DNA from: Ramlibacter pinisoli
Lineage (GTDB): Bacteria; Pseudomonadota; Gammaproteobacteria; Burkholderiales; Burkholderiaceae_C
Reading direction: 5' to 3'
DNA: 64,000 nt
Assembly (NCBI RefSeq): GCF_009758015.1
Contig: NZ_WSEL01000011.1
Location: forward strand, 1 to 64,000
The notes beneath the pieces were generated by a model that was not told the DNA's origin, did no database searches, and saw only the letters and a program-made list of their open reading frames with translations. A program made the translations under genes and the position numbers. Positions 40,777-51,269 of this stretch are shown piece by piece (position 1 is the stretch's first letter; each line of letters begins with the position of its first letter).

Positions 40777-41353
40777 GCGACCGCGCCACCATGGAGTCGA
40801 TCGCGCGGCTGGTGCCGCACGGCGCCCGTGTGCTCGATTTGGGCTGCGGCGACGGCGCCCTGCTCGACCTGCTGCAGCGCGAGCGCGGCTGCACCGGCTA
40901 CGGCATCGAGATCGCCGACGCCAACGTGCTGGCCGGCACGAAGCGCGGCGTCGACGTCATCCAGCTCAACCTCGACGAGGGGCTGTCGATCTTCGGCGAC
41001 GACAGCTTCGACGTGGTGCTGCAGATCGACACCCTGCAGCACCTGCGCAACGCCGAGACCATGCTGCGCGAGACCGCGCGGGTGGGCAAGCTGGGCATCG
41101 TCGCCTTCCCCAACTTCGCCCATTGGCCGAACCGGCTGTCGGTCCTGCGCGGCCGCATGCCGGTCACCAAGCGGCTGCCGTTCCAGTGGTACGACACGCC
41201 CAACATCCGCGTCGGCACCTTCAAGGATTTCGAGGTGCTGGCGACCCGCAACGACCTGGCCATCCTGGACGCCTTCGGGCTGCAGGAGGGCCGCGAGGTG
41301 CGGCGGCTGCCCAACCTGCGCGCCGGCACGGCGGTGTTCAAGTTCGAGCGGGG

Positions 41354-41357
<4 letters not shown>
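40773..41357 (+). CDS. metW: Methionine biosynthesis protein MetW
   Basis: 194 aa methyltransferase-fold protein with [11 protein letters not shown] at the SAM-binding loop, [17 protein letters not shown] and [10 protein letters not shown]. It always pairs with MetX in this group and is needed for its activity. Both ends overlap neighbours (metX and chrA), so the three are translationally coupled. Confidence 0.95.
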
Positions 41358-42694
<1,337 letters not shown>

Positions 42695-42709
42695 GGCTAT
42701 CCTCCGCCC

Positions 42710-43720
42710 ATGAACATCCTGATCACCGGCGGTTGCGGCTTCCTGGGCGCGCGGCTCGCCCGCACCCTGCTGCAGGCCGGCCGCCTGTCCCTCGCCGGCG
42801 CGCCCGCCGTCGCCATCGACACCCTCACCCTGACCGACCGCGCCGAGCCACCGGCCGATCTGCGCGCCGACCCGCGGGTGCGCTTCGTCGGCGGCGACCT
42901 GCTGGAGCTGGTCACCGCGCGCCAGCTGCCGGCCGCCGGCACCGACGCCGTGTTCCACCTGGCGGCCGCGGTCAGCGGCGAATGCGAGGCCGACTTCGAC
43001 CTCGGCATGCGCAGCAACTTCGCCACCACCCATGCGCTGCTGGAGGCCTGCCGCGCGCTCGGCTCGCAGCCGGTGCTGGTGTTCGCCAGTTCGCTGGCGG
43101 TGTTCGGCAAGCAGCCGGGCCAGCCCATGCCCGACCCGATTCGCGACGACACCCTGCCCACGCCGCAGAGCAGCTACGGCATCCAGAAATTCATCGGCGA
43201 GCAGCTGGTCGCCGACTACACCCGCAAGGGCTACATCCGCGGCCGCAGCGTCCGGCTGATGACCGTGAGCGTGCGGGCCGGCCGCCCCAACGGCGCCGCC
43301 TCCGGCTTCCTGTCCGGCATCGTGCGCGAGCCGCTGGCCGGCGTGCGCGCCGTGGTGCCGGTGGCGCGAGACGTGCCGGTGGCGCTGGCCTCGCCGGCGC
43401 GCACGGTGGAAGGCGTCATCCGTGCCGCCGAGGCCCCGGCGGCCGACTGGGGCTCCCTCACCGGCCTGAACCTGCCCTCCATCCTCATCACGGTCGGTGA
43501 GATGGCGGCCGCCCTCGAAGCCGTCGCCGGACCGCAGGCCACGGCCCTGCTGGATTGGCAACCCGATCCGGCCATCGAGAAGCTGGTGAGCACCTGGCCG
43601 GGCAACGTCCGCTGGGATCGCGCCGGCGGCCTGGGCCTGAAGGCGGACGCCAGCTTCGAGCAGGTGGTGCGCGACTACGCGCGCGAGAACCCCGACGCCG
43701 TCCGGCTGGCGCTGCGCTGA
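42710..43720 (+). CDS. denD: D-erythronate dehydrogenase-like NAD-dependent epimerase/dehydratase
   Basis: 336 aa extended [15 protein letters not shown] binds NAD, and SSLAVFG with SSYGIQK supplies the Ser, Tyr and Lys of catalysis. The whole-length pattern ([42 protein letters not shown]) matches DenD, which oxidises D-erythronate to 2-oxo-tetronate. It lies 12 nt before a hydroxypyruvate/2-oxo-tetronate isomerase, supporting this call. Confidence 0.85.
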   Translation: MNILITGGCGFLGARLARTLLQAGRLSLAGAPAVAIDTLTLTDRAEPPADLRADPRVRFVGGDLLELVTARQLPAAGTDAVFHLAAAVSGECEADFDLGMRSNFATTHALLEACRALGSQPVLVFASSLAVFGKQPGQPMPDPIRDDTLPTPQSSYGIQKFIGEQLVADYTRKGYIRGRSVRLMTVSVRAGRPNGAASGFLSGIVREPLAGVRAVVPVARDVPVALASPARTVEGVIRAAEAPAADWGSLTGLNLPSILITVGEMAAALEAVAGPQATALLDWQPDPAIEKLVSTWPGNVRWDRAGGLGLKADASFEQVVRDYARENPDAVRLALR

Positions 43721-43732
43721 CACGGAAGCCCC

Positions 43733-44554
43733 ATGCCCCGCTTTGCCGCCAACCTGTCGATGCTCTACCCGGAACTGCCGTTCCTGGACCGCTTTGCCGC
43801 CGCCGCGCGCGACGGCTTCGAGGGCGTCGAGTACCTGTTTCCCTACGAGCACGCCCCCGAGGTGATCGCCGAGCGGCTGCAGGCCGCCGGCCTGCAGCAG
43901 GTGCTGTTCAACGCACCGCCGGGCGACTGGAACGGCGGCGAGCGCGGCCTGGCTTGCCTGCCGGGGCGCGAGGACGAATTCCGCGCCGGCATCGCGCAGG
44001 CGTTGCGCTACGCCCAGGTGCTGCGCTGCCCGCGCGTGCACGTGATGGCCGGCCTGCTACCGTCCGGCCGCACGCGCGATGAGCTGCGACCGACCTACGT
44101 CGCCAACCTGCGCTGGGCCGCCGCCGAGGCCGCGCGCGCCGGAGTGAACCTGCTGCTGGAGCCGATCAACCTGCGCGACATGCCGGGCTTCTTCCTGAAC
44201 CGGCAGGACCATGCGCACGACCTGGTGGCGGCGATCGGCGCGGCCAACGTGCAGGTGCAGATGGACCTGTACCACTGCCAGATCGTCGAGGGCGACCTCG
44301 CCGCCAAGATCCGCCAGTACCTGCCGACCGGGCGGGTCGGCCACTTCCAGATCGCCGGCGTGCCGCAGCGGCACGAGCCCGACCTGGGCGAGCTGAACTA
44401 CCCGTTCCTGTTCGGCGTCATCGACGACGTCGCGCAGGCCTGCGGCTGGCAGGGCTGGATCGGCTGCGAGTACCGGCCCGCGCGCGGTGCCACCGCCGGT
44501 GGCACCAGCGACGGACTGGACTGGCTGCGGCGCTGGCGCGCGGCAGCCGCCTGA
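43733..44554 (+). CDS. otnI: 2-oxo-tetronate isomerase / hydroxypyruvate isomerase-like protein
   Basis: 273 aa TIM barrel of the Hyi family: [82 protein letters not shown] and IGCEYRPA. With denD it gives two steps of D-erythronate breakdown (2-oxo- to 3-oxo-tetronate). The kinase (OtnK) and aldolase (OtnC) are not in this cluster. Hydroxypyruvate-tartronate semialdehyde isomerisation is the alternative. Confidence 0.88.
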   Translation: MPRFAANLSMLYPELPFLDRFAAAARDGFEGVEYLFPYEHAPEVIAERLQAAGLQQVLFNAPPGDWNGGERGLACLPGREDEFRAGIAQALRYAQVLRCPRVHVMAGLLPSGRTRDELRPTYVANLRWAAAEAARAGVNLLLEPINLRDMPGFFLNRQDHAHDLVAAIGAANVQVQMDLYHCQIVEGDLAAKIRQYLPTGRVGHFQIAGVPQRHEPDLGELNYPFLFGVIDDVAQACGWQGWIGCEYRPARGATAGGTSDGLDWLRRWRAAAA

Positions 44555-44558
44555 CCCC

Positions 44559-44753
44559 TCACACGGTCAGGATGTATTCCTGGCCGTCCAGGAGCTGTTC
44601 CACCTGGGCGGCGTTCGGACCCACCTGCTCCACGGCTTCGCGCAGCTGCGCCTCGTTGCAGGCGAACCGCTTGGTCCACCAGCTGACCTCGCGCGGATTG
44701 TTCATGTCGATCAGCCCCCGGTTGGCGGGCACCGTGTCGAAGACGAAGGCCAT
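44559..44753 (-). CDS. DUF3606 domain-containing small protein
   Basis: 64 aa. The core EVSWWTKRFACNEAQLREAVEQVGPNAAQVEQLL matches DUF3606, a short helical domain of unknown function found in many proteobacteria. The ATG is at 44751-44753. It is convergent with otnI, with stops 4 nt apart. Confidence 0.85.
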   Translation of the reverse strand: MAFVFDTVPANRGLIDMNNPREVSWWTKRFACNEAQLREAVEQVGPNAAQVEQLLDGQEYILTV

Positions 44754-44858
44754 GGCCTGTACTCCCGTTTGCGATATTTTTTGACGGGGTCCATTGAGCC
44801 ACCGGCGCCAAGCGCGGCTTGAGCGCGGGTGGCGAAACCGGGTGTCATCCGGCTCCTA

Positions 44859-45632
44859 CTAGCTCGGCGCTAGGGCTTCGGAGCCCAGCCGCTGGAGCAG
44901 GGCCTGGGCGGCTGCGGGGGCGCGTTCCTTGGCCCCGTTGATGAAGAAAACGAAGGCGTCGCGGGCCTGCGGGCCGCTCGACCAGGCGCGGGCACCGGCG
45001 GCCCAGGCGTCCAGCGCCGCCGGCGCGTAGCCGGTGGGCTGGTCGGACTCGCTGCGCATCAGGCGCAGGTAGGCGAACGGCGCCTGCGCATCCTCCAGCT
45101 GGAGGTACTTGGGCGAGTCGGTGTGCACCGTCACGCAGCCGTGCCGGCGCGCCAGCGCCAGGTAGGCCGGGTCGGCGAAGCTGGCATGGCGCACCTCCAG
45201 CACGTGCCGCAGCGCCAGCCCGTCGACGCTGGACGGCAGCAGGGCCAGGAAGGCCTCGAAGTCGGCCGGCTCGAAGCGCTTGGTGGGCTGGAACTGCCAC
45301 ACGATGGGCCCGAGCTTGGGTCCCAGTTCGCTGACGCCGGAGCCGAGGAAGCGCGCGATCGCGTCGCCCGCGCCGGCCAGCTCGCGCCGCACCGTGATCG
45401 AGCGGTGCGCCTTGAGGGTGAACACGAAGCCATCCGGCGTCTCGTCGCGCCAGCGGCCGTAGGTGGCCGGGGTGAAGGTGCTGTAGAAGGTGCCGTTGAC
45501 CTCGATGGCGGTCAGCACGCGGCTGGCGTGGTGCAGTTCGCGCTGGTGCGGCAGGCCGGGCGGATAGAAGGTCCCGCGCCAGGGTTCGAAGGTCCAGCCG
45601 CCGATGCCGACCCGCACGCGCGGCGCCGTCAT
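44859..45632 (-). CDS. DUF72 domain-containing protein
   Basis: 257 aa YecE-like TIM-barrel protein. Signatures are VGIGGWTFEPWRGTFYPPGLPHQRELHHASRVLTAIEVNGTFYSTFTP near the start, LGPIVWQFQPTKRFEP and ALRHVLEVRHASF. The function is unknown. The ATG at 45630-45632 was preferred over a 38-codon longer form that is Arg/Pro-rich and non-homologous. Confidence 0.9.
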   Translation of the reverse strand: MTAPRVRVGIGGWTFEPWRGTFYPPGLPHQRELHHASRVLTAIEVNGTFYSTFTPATYGRWRDETPDGFVFTLKAHRSITVRRELAGAGDAIARFLGSGVSELGPKLGPIVWQFQPTKRFEPADFEAFLALLPSSVDGLALRHVLEVRHASFADPAYLALARRHGCVTVHTDSPKYLQLEDAQAPFAYLRLMRSESDQPTGYAPAALDAWAAGARAWSSGPQARDAFVFFINGAKERAPAAAQALLQRLGSEALAPS

Positions 45633-45811
45633 GGCGCGGTCCCCCGGGCCGCTGCCGCGGCCCCGCCACGGACGAGCGAGCCGGCGCGGCGGGGCGCGCG
45701 GAACGGGAGGGCGGCGCGGGCGGTGGTGGACGGCACGGCGGGCCATGGTACGCCTCCTTGGCCGGTCCGGGCGGTTCGGCGTAGAGTGGCGTTTTGCCCT
45801 CCGCAGCCCCC

Positions 45812-47281
45812 ATGAACGCTCCGCTCCACAAGGAAATGCCCGCCGCCCTGCTCGATGCCAGCGAGGCGCTGGCGCACGCCAGCCGCCAGTGGGACGGCGA
45901 CATCGTGCGCCAACTCACCGACTACATCGCCATCCCGGCCAAGTCGCCCGGCTTCGACCAGGACTGGGCCGCGCACGGCCACCTGGAGACCGTGCTGCGC
46001 AACGCCGCCGCCTGGGTCGAGGCGCAGAAGGTCGAGGGGCTGGCGCTGGAGATCGTGCGCCTGCCCGGCCGCACCCCGGTCCTGTTCTTCGAGATCGCCG
46101 CCACCCGGCCCGCTGCCCAGACGGTGCTGATGTACGGCCACCTCGACAAGCAGCCCGAGTTCACCGGCTGGCGCCACGACCTCGGCCCGTGGACGCCCAA
46201 GTACGAGGACGGCAAGCTGTACGGCCGCGGCGGCGCCGACGACGGCTACGCGGTCTACGCCAGCATCGCCGCGGTGCAGGCGCTCAAGGCGCAGAACGTG
46301 CCGCACCCGCGCATCGTCGGCCTGATCGAGACCTGCGAGGAATCGGGCTCCTACGACCTGCTGCCCTACGTCGACGCCCTGCGCACGCGGCTCGGCGACG
46401 TCGGCCTGGTGATCTGCCTCGACTCGGGCGCCGGCAACTACGACCAGCTGTGGCTCACCACCTCGCTGCGCGGCATGGCCTCGGGCACCTTGAAGGTCCA
46501 GATCCTGACCGAGGGCGTGCATTCGGGCGATGCCTCGGGCCTGGTGCCGTCGAGCTTCCGCATCCTGCGCCAGGTGCTCGACCGCCTGGAGGACAGCAAG
46601 AGCGGGCGCCTGCTGCCGGCCAGCTTCCACTGCGAGGTGCCGGCCGAGCGCCGCGAGCAGGCCCGCGCCACGGCGGCGATCCTGGGCGACGAGATCTACA
46701 AGCGCTTCCCCTGGGCCCATGCCGACTGCGGCGGGGCGGTGCAGACGGCGCTGCCCACCACCACCGATCCGGTGCAGGCGCTCCTGAACCGCACCTGGAC
46801 CCCGACCCTGTCGGTCACCGGCGCCGACGGCTTCCCGGCACTGCAGGATGCCGGCAACGTGCTGCGGCCGTACACCGCCTTCAAGCTGTCGCTGCGGCTG
46901 CCGCCGCTGGTCGACGCGGCGGCGGCGGTGCAGGAGCTCAAGACGCTGCTGGAGGACAACGCGCCCTACCAGGCCGTCGTCACCTTCGACTCCGGCGGCG
47001 CCGCCACCGGCTGGAACGCGCCCGACACGGCGCCCTGGTTCCGCCAGGCGCTGGACGCGGCGTCGCAGGCGCACTTCGGCGCGCCCTGCGGGCACATCGG
47101 CCAGGGCGGCACCATTCCGCTGATGAGCCTGCTGAGCCAAGGCTTCCCGGCGGCGCAGATGATGGTCTGCGGCGTGCTCGGCCCGCGCAGCAACGCGCAC
47201 GGCCCGAACGAGTTCCTGCACGTGCCCTATGCCAAGCGGCTGACGGCGGCGGTGGCCGAAGTCATCGCCCGAATGCCCTAG
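45812..47281 (+). CDS. M20 family metallopeptidase
   Basis: 489 aa zinc-dependent peptidase or deacylase of the ArgE/DapE/CPG2 type. Visible zinc-site parts are MYGHLDKQPEF, GRGGADDGYAV, LIETCEESGS and the late HGPNEFLHV. A dimerisation domain lies between about residues 210 and 340. No signal peptide. The ATG at 45812 was chosen over a TTG six codons upstream. The substrate, probably a dipeptide or N-acyl amino acid, is unknown. Confidence 0.92.
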   Translation: MNAPLHKEMPAALLDASEALAHASRQWDGDIVRQLTDYIAIPAKSPGFDQDWAAHGHLETVLRNAAAWVEAQKVEGLALEIVRLPGRTPVLFFEIAATRPAAQTVLMYGHLDKQPEFTGWRHDLGPWTPKYEDGKLYGRGGADDGYAVYASIAAVQALKAQNVPHPRIVGLIETCEESGSYDLLPYVDALRTRLGDVGLVICLDSGAGNYDQLWLTTSLRGMASGTLKVQILTEGVHSGDASGLVPSSFRILRQVLDRLEDSKSGRLLPASFHCEVPAERREQARATAAILGDEIYKRFPWAHADCGGAVQTALPTTTDPVQALLNRTWTPTLSVTGADGFPALQDAGNVLRPYTAFKLSLRLPPLVDAAAAVQELKTLLEDNAPYQAVVTFDSGGAATGWNAPDTAPWFRQALDAASQAHFGAPCGHIGQGGTIPLMSLLSQGFPAAQMMVCGVLGPRSNAHGPNEFLHVPYAKRLTAAVAEVIARMP

Positions 47282-47352
47282 GCAGGACGGGACTCGCCCG
47301 CTTGCGGCCCGGCAGCGGGCTGGGACAAGATGGCCTCCCCCAAGGCTCATCC

Positions 47353-48192
47353 GTGTCCCGCTCCACCCTGTCGACCTTTACCGCCAGCGACGGCGACAAC
47401 ATCGCCGTGCACGACTGGCCGGCGGCGGACGAGCGCCGCCAGCGCGGCGTGGTGATCCTCGTCCACGGGCTGGGCGAACATGCCGGCCGCCACGACGGCC
47501 TGGCCCAGCGGCTCAACGACTGGGGCTTCGCGGTGCGCGGCCACGACCACTACGGCCATGGCGAATCGGGCGGCCCGCGCGGCGGCGTCACGGTGGCCAG
47601 GCGGCTGGTGCACGACCTGGCCGAGATCGTCGACAGCACCCGCCGCCGCACGCCGCGCGAGCTGCCGCTGGTCCTGCTCGGGCACAGCATGGGCGGGTTG
47701 GTGGCGGCCAGCTATGCCGCCGAGCATCCGCGTGCGGTCGACGGGCTGGTGCTCTCGTCGCCGGCGCTGGCCCCGCGGCTCGGGCCTTTGCAGCGCCTGC
47801 TGCTGAGCACCCTGCCGCGGCTGGCGCCCGACCTGCGGGTGGGCAGCGGGCTCGACCCGCGCTGGCTCTCGCGCGATCCGCAGGTGCAGCGCGACTACCG
47901 GGCCGACCCGCTGGTGCACGACCGCATCAGCGCCCGGCTGGCCGGCTTCATCGCCGACGAGGGCCAGCGCGTGCTCGCCAAGGCGGCGGGCTGGTCGGTG
48001 CCCACCCTGCTGCTGTACGCCGGCTCCGACCGCCTGGTCGACCCGGCCGGCAGCCACGCGTTCGCCGAGGCGGCGCCGGATGCGGTGGTGCGCAGCTGCT
48101 GCTTCGAGCCGCTGTACCACGAGATCTTCAACGAGCCCGAATCGTCCAAGGTCTACGAGGCGCTGCAGCGCTGGCTGGACGACCGCTACTAG
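47353..48192 (+). CDS. Alpha/beta hydrolase, monoacylglycerol lipase-like
   Basis: 279 aa. The GTG start leads into an HGLGEHAGRH oxyanion loop, then RGHDHYGHGESGG, nucleophile elbow GHSMGG (Ser near residue 115), LYAGSDRLVDP and the catalytic His in YHEIFNEPE. This is the monoacylglycerol lipase/lysophospholipase (Hydrolase_4) pattern. Its stop overlaps the convergent MFS gene by 4 bases. Confidence 0.9.
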   Translation: MSRSTLSTFTASDGDNIAVHDWPAADERRQRGVVILVHGLGEHAGRHDGLAQRLNDWGFAVRGHDHYGHGESGGPRGGVTVARRLVHDLAEIVDSTRRRTPRELPLVLLGHSMGGLVAASYAAEHPRAVDGLVLSSPALAPRLGPLQRLLLSTLPRLAPDLRVGSGLDPRWLSRDPQVQRDYRADPLVHDRISARLAGFIADEGQRVLAKAAGWSVPTLLLYAGSDRLVDPAGSHAFAEAAPDAVVRSCCFEPLYHEIFNEPESSKVYEALQRWLDDRY

Positions 48193-49367
48193 GCCGGTTT
48201 CGCGACCGCCTCGCGCCGCCGCCGCAGCGCCAGCCAGGCCAGTGCCAGCGCGGTGACGGCCACCGGCACCAGCGAACCCCAGTTCAGCAGCGACCAGCCC
48301 TGGGTGGTGACCAGCACGCCCGAGGCCAGCGACGTGCAGGCCAGCGTCGCCATGACGAAGAAGTTGAGCGCGCCCTGGGCCTTGTCGCGCTCCTCCGGCC
48401 GGTAGGTCGACAGCGACAGCGTGGTGCTGCCGGTGAACAGGAAGTTCCAGCCCACCCCGAGCAGGAACAGCGCCAGCAGGAATTCGTGCAGGTCCACGCC
48501 CGACAGCGCCACCGCGATGCAGGCCACGTTCAGCAGCACGCCGACGCCCATCACCGGCAGGGCGCTGAAGCGCTTGATCAGGTTGCCGGTGAAGAAGCCG
48601 GGGGCGAACATGCCGATCACGTGCCACTGCAGCACCACCGCGGCGCTGGCGAACGGCAGCCCGCACTGCTGCATCGCCAGCGGGGTGGCGGCCATCAGCA
48701 GGTTCATCACGCCGAAGCTCAGGGCGCCGGCGGCGGCGGCGACGATGAAGACCGGCTGCCGCAGGATGGCCGCCAGCGGCCGCCCGGCCGGCAGGGTGTC
48801 CCGGGGCGGGGGCGACGGGAAGCGCAGGAACGCCATCAGGCCCATCGACAGCAGGCCGACGCCGGCCAGCGCCAGGTAGGCGCCGGCGAACGGCACCGGG
48901 AACAGGTCGCGGGTCTGCGCGGCCAGGTTGGGGCCGAGCACGGCCCCGAGCAGGCCGCCGGCCATCACCAGCGAGACCGCCTTCTCGCGCTGGGCCGGCG
49001 CGACCAGGTCGGCGGCGGCGAAGCGGTACAGGCCGGCGTTGGCGTTGTAGTAGCCGGCCACCAGCGTGGCCAGGCAGAGCAGCCAGAAGTTGCGGCTGGT
49101 CGCCGCGTACAGGCACAGCAGCGCCGCCAGCACGGCGACCGCCAGCCCGGCCTGGAACGAGCGCCGGCGGCCCCAGCGCTGCTGGCTGCGCGCGATCAGG
49201 CCGGTCGACAGGGCGCCACCGATCACGTAGCCCATCACCGGCAGCGTCGCCATCCAGGCCTGCGGCGCGAGCGACAGCCCGACCAGGCCGTTGATGGCGA
49301 TGAAGACGATGTTGTTCGTCAGGTACAGCCCCTGGCAGGCGGCCAGCAGCCACAGTGCGCGGTTCAT
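48189..49367 (-). CDS. MFS transporter
   Basis: 392 aa with about twelve helices. The start LWLLAACQGLYLTNNIVFIAINGLVG and the loop ARSQQRWGRRRSFQAG (MFS motif A) place it in the major facilitator superfamily. The substrate is unknown. Its ATG overlaps the rsmE stop (ATGA), so it follows amgK-rsmE in one transcript. Confidence 0.88.
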   Translation of the reverse strand: MNRALWLLAACQGLYLTNNIVFIAINGLVGLSLAPQAWMATLPVMGYVIGGALSTGLIARSQQRWGRRRSFQAGLAVAVLAALLCLYAATSRNFWLLCLATLVAGYYNANAGLYRFAAADLVAPAQREKAVSLVMAGGLLGAVLGPNLAAQTRDLFPVPFAGAYLALAGVGLLSMGLMAFLRFPSPPPRDTLPAGRPLAAILRQPVFIVAAAAGALSFGVMNLLMAATPLAMQQCGLPFASAAVVLQWHVIGMFAPGFFTGNLIKRFSALPVMGVGVLLNVACIAVALSGVDLHEFLLALFLLGVGWNFLFTGSTTLSLSTYRPEERDKAQGALNFFVMATLACTSLASGVLVTTQGWSLLNWGSLVPVAVTALALAWLALRRRREAVAKPA

Positions 49368-50095
49368 CGGGTGTCGTCTCCTGCGCCGGGGCCGGCGAGC
49401 GTCAAGGCGGCCAGGGCCGCGAGCGGGGCGGTGTCGGCGCGCAGCACGCGCCGACCCAGCGTGACCGGTTGGAAGCCGGCGGCGCGCGCCGCGGCTTCCT
49501 CGCGCGGGCTCAGGCCGCCCTCGGGGCCGGACAGCAGCAGCAGCGGCGCGCGGTCGGCCAGCAGCTGCGCCAGCGGGCGCGCATCGTCGGCGAACGACAG
49601 CACGTGGCGCGCCGCCACCGCCGGTTGCCAGCTGGCCAGGTCGGCCAGCGCGTGCACCGGCGGCACCCGGTTGCGGCCGCACTGCTCGCAGGCGGCGGCG
49701 GCGATCGCCTGCCAGTGCGCCTGGCGGCGCTCGGCGCGCTCGCCCTGCAGGCGCAGCACGCTGCGCTCGCTGGTGAGCGGCTGCAGGCTGGCGACGCCCA
49801 GCTCGGCGGCCTTCTCGACCAGCCAGTCCATGCGGTCGTTGGCCGGGATGCCGAGCGCCAGGTGCACCTCGCGCGCCGCCTCGCGCTCGACGGCCGCGTG
49901 GGCGCCGACCTGGACCCGGACGTCGGTGCGGCCCATCTTCTCGACGGTCGCGGACCACTCGCCGCCGCTGCCGTCGAACAGGGTCAGCGCCGCACCCGGC
50001 TGCAGCCGCAGCACCTGCACGTGGCGGGCGGCGGTGGCCGGCAGGTCGAGCAGCTGTCCGGGCACCAGCGGGCCGGGGCAGTGCAGCCGGGGCAT
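49364..50095 (-). CDS. rsmE: 16S rRNA (uracil(1498)-N(3))-methyltransferase
   Basis: 243 aa SPOUT methyltransferase. A PUA-like N-terminus (MPRLHCPGPLVPGQLLDLPATAARHVQVLRLQPGAALTLFDGSGG) is followed by the knot domain with EKAAELGVASLQPL, ERSVLR, AAAACEQCGRNRVP and LLSGPEGGLSPREE. It methylates U1498 of 16S rRNA. It lies 5 nt from the amgK stop. Confidence 0.95.
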   Translation of the reverse strand: MPRLHCPGPLVPGQLLDLPATAARHVQVLRLQPGAALTLFDGSGGEWSATVEKMGRTDVRVQVGAHAAVEREAAREVHLALGIPANDRMDWLVEKAAELGVASLQPLTSERSVLRLQGERAERRQAHWQAIAAAACEQCGRNRVPPVHALADLASWQPAVAARHVLSFADDARPLAQLLADRAPLLLLSGPEGGLSPREEAAARAAGFQPVTLGRRVLRADTAPLAALAALTLAGPGAGDDTR

Positions 50096-50100
50096 GGCGC

Positions 50101-51198
50101 TCAGACGCGCCCGAAGGCGTAGCCGCTGGGGGCCGCGGTGCCCTCGACGGTGTCGACCAGCTGCAGCAGCGGCGCCAGCTCGCGGTAGCGGCCGGCGGTG
50201 GCGCGGATGTAGGCGATGAAGCGGGGCGTGTCGGCCAGGTACTTCGGCTTGCCGTCGCGCAGCGTCAGGCGGGCGAAGATGCCGGCCACCTTGAGGTGGC
50301 GCTGCAGGCCCATCCACTCGACGGCGCGGTAGAACTCGCCGAAATCCTCGCCCACCGGCAGGCCGGCCTTGCGCGCCTTCTCCCAGTAGCGCACCGTCAC
50401 GTCGAGCACGAACTCCTCGTCCCAGCTGAGGAAGGCGTCGCGCATCAGGCTGGCGATGTCGTAGGTGACCGGCCCGTGCACCGCGTCCTGGAAGTCCAGC
50501 ACGCCCAGGCGCGGCTCGTCCGCGGCCGCCGGCAGCATCAGGTTGCGCGGCATGAAGTCGCGGTGCACGTAGACGGTGGGGGCGGCGAGGTTGCGCTGGA
50601 CGATGAGCCGGAACTGGCCGTCGAGCGTCTCGCGCAGCTTGCCCTCGACCGCGACGCCGCGGTGGCGGGCCAGGTACCAGTCGGGGAACAGCGCCAGCTC
50701 GCGCTGCAGCAGCGCCTCGTCGTAGGGCGGCAGCACGCCGGGGCGCGAGGCCAGCTGCCAGCCGACCAGGGCGTCGACCGCCCGCAGGTACAGCGGCAGG
50801 TTGGCCAGCGGCTGCTGCGGATCGACGACCTCGATCATGGTCTGCCGGCCCAGGTCGTCCAGCAGCATGAAGCCCTGCGGCTCATCCCAGGCCAGCACGC
50901 GCGGCACGTGCAGGCCGGCCTCGGTCATCAGCCGGGCCACGTGCACGAACGGCCGGCAGTCCTCCTTGTCGGGGGGCGCGTCCATGATGATGCGGCTGCC
51001 GGCGGCGCCGTCGATCCGCAGGTAGCGGCGGAAGCTGGCGTCGGCCGACGCCGGGCGCAGGCTGGCCGGATCGAGCTGGTGCGGGCCGGCAACGGCCGCC
51101 AGCCACTGCTGGAAGGCACGCTCGCGTTGGGGGTCGGACCAGGCCACGGACGGGCCGGCGCCGGCGTCTGGCGCCGGGGTGGACAGGGGATCGCTCAT
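50101..51198 (-). CDS. amgK: N-acetylmuramate/N-acetylglucosamine kinase AmgK-like
   Basis: 365 aa aminoglycoside phosphotransferase-fold kinase. It has YVHRDFMPRNLM (Brenner HxD...N) and VLDFQDAVHGP for metal. AmgK phosphorylates N-acetylmuramate at C1 in cell-wall recycling, ahead of MurU. It is divergent from lptD, the same neighbour as in pseudomonads. MurU here is about 10 kb away (60947-61645) rather than adjacent. Confidence 0.9.
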   Translation of the reverse strand: MSDPLSTPAPDAGAGPSVAWSDPQRERAFQQWLAAVAGPHQLDPASLRPASADASFRRYLRIDGAAGSRIIMDAPPDKEDCRPFVHVARLMTEAGLHVPRVLAWDEPQGFMLLDDLGRQTMIEVVDPQQPLANLPLYLRAVDALVGWQLASRPGVLPPYDEALLQRELALFPDWYLARHRGVAVEGKLRETLDGQFRLIVQRNLAAPTVYVHRDFMPRNLMLPAAADEPRLGVLDFQDAVHGPVTYDIASLMRDAFLSWDEEFVLDVTVRYWEKARKAGLPVGEDFGEFYRAVEWMGLQRHLKVAGIFARLTLRDGKPKYLADTPRFIAYIRATAGRYRELAPLLQLVDTVEGTAAPSGYAFGRV

Positions 51199-51269
51199 GG
51201 ATAATCCATTCTACAAACGCCCCCTGCGCCGGCTTCCATGTTGTTGCGCGAACCTGCGACTCCCAACTC

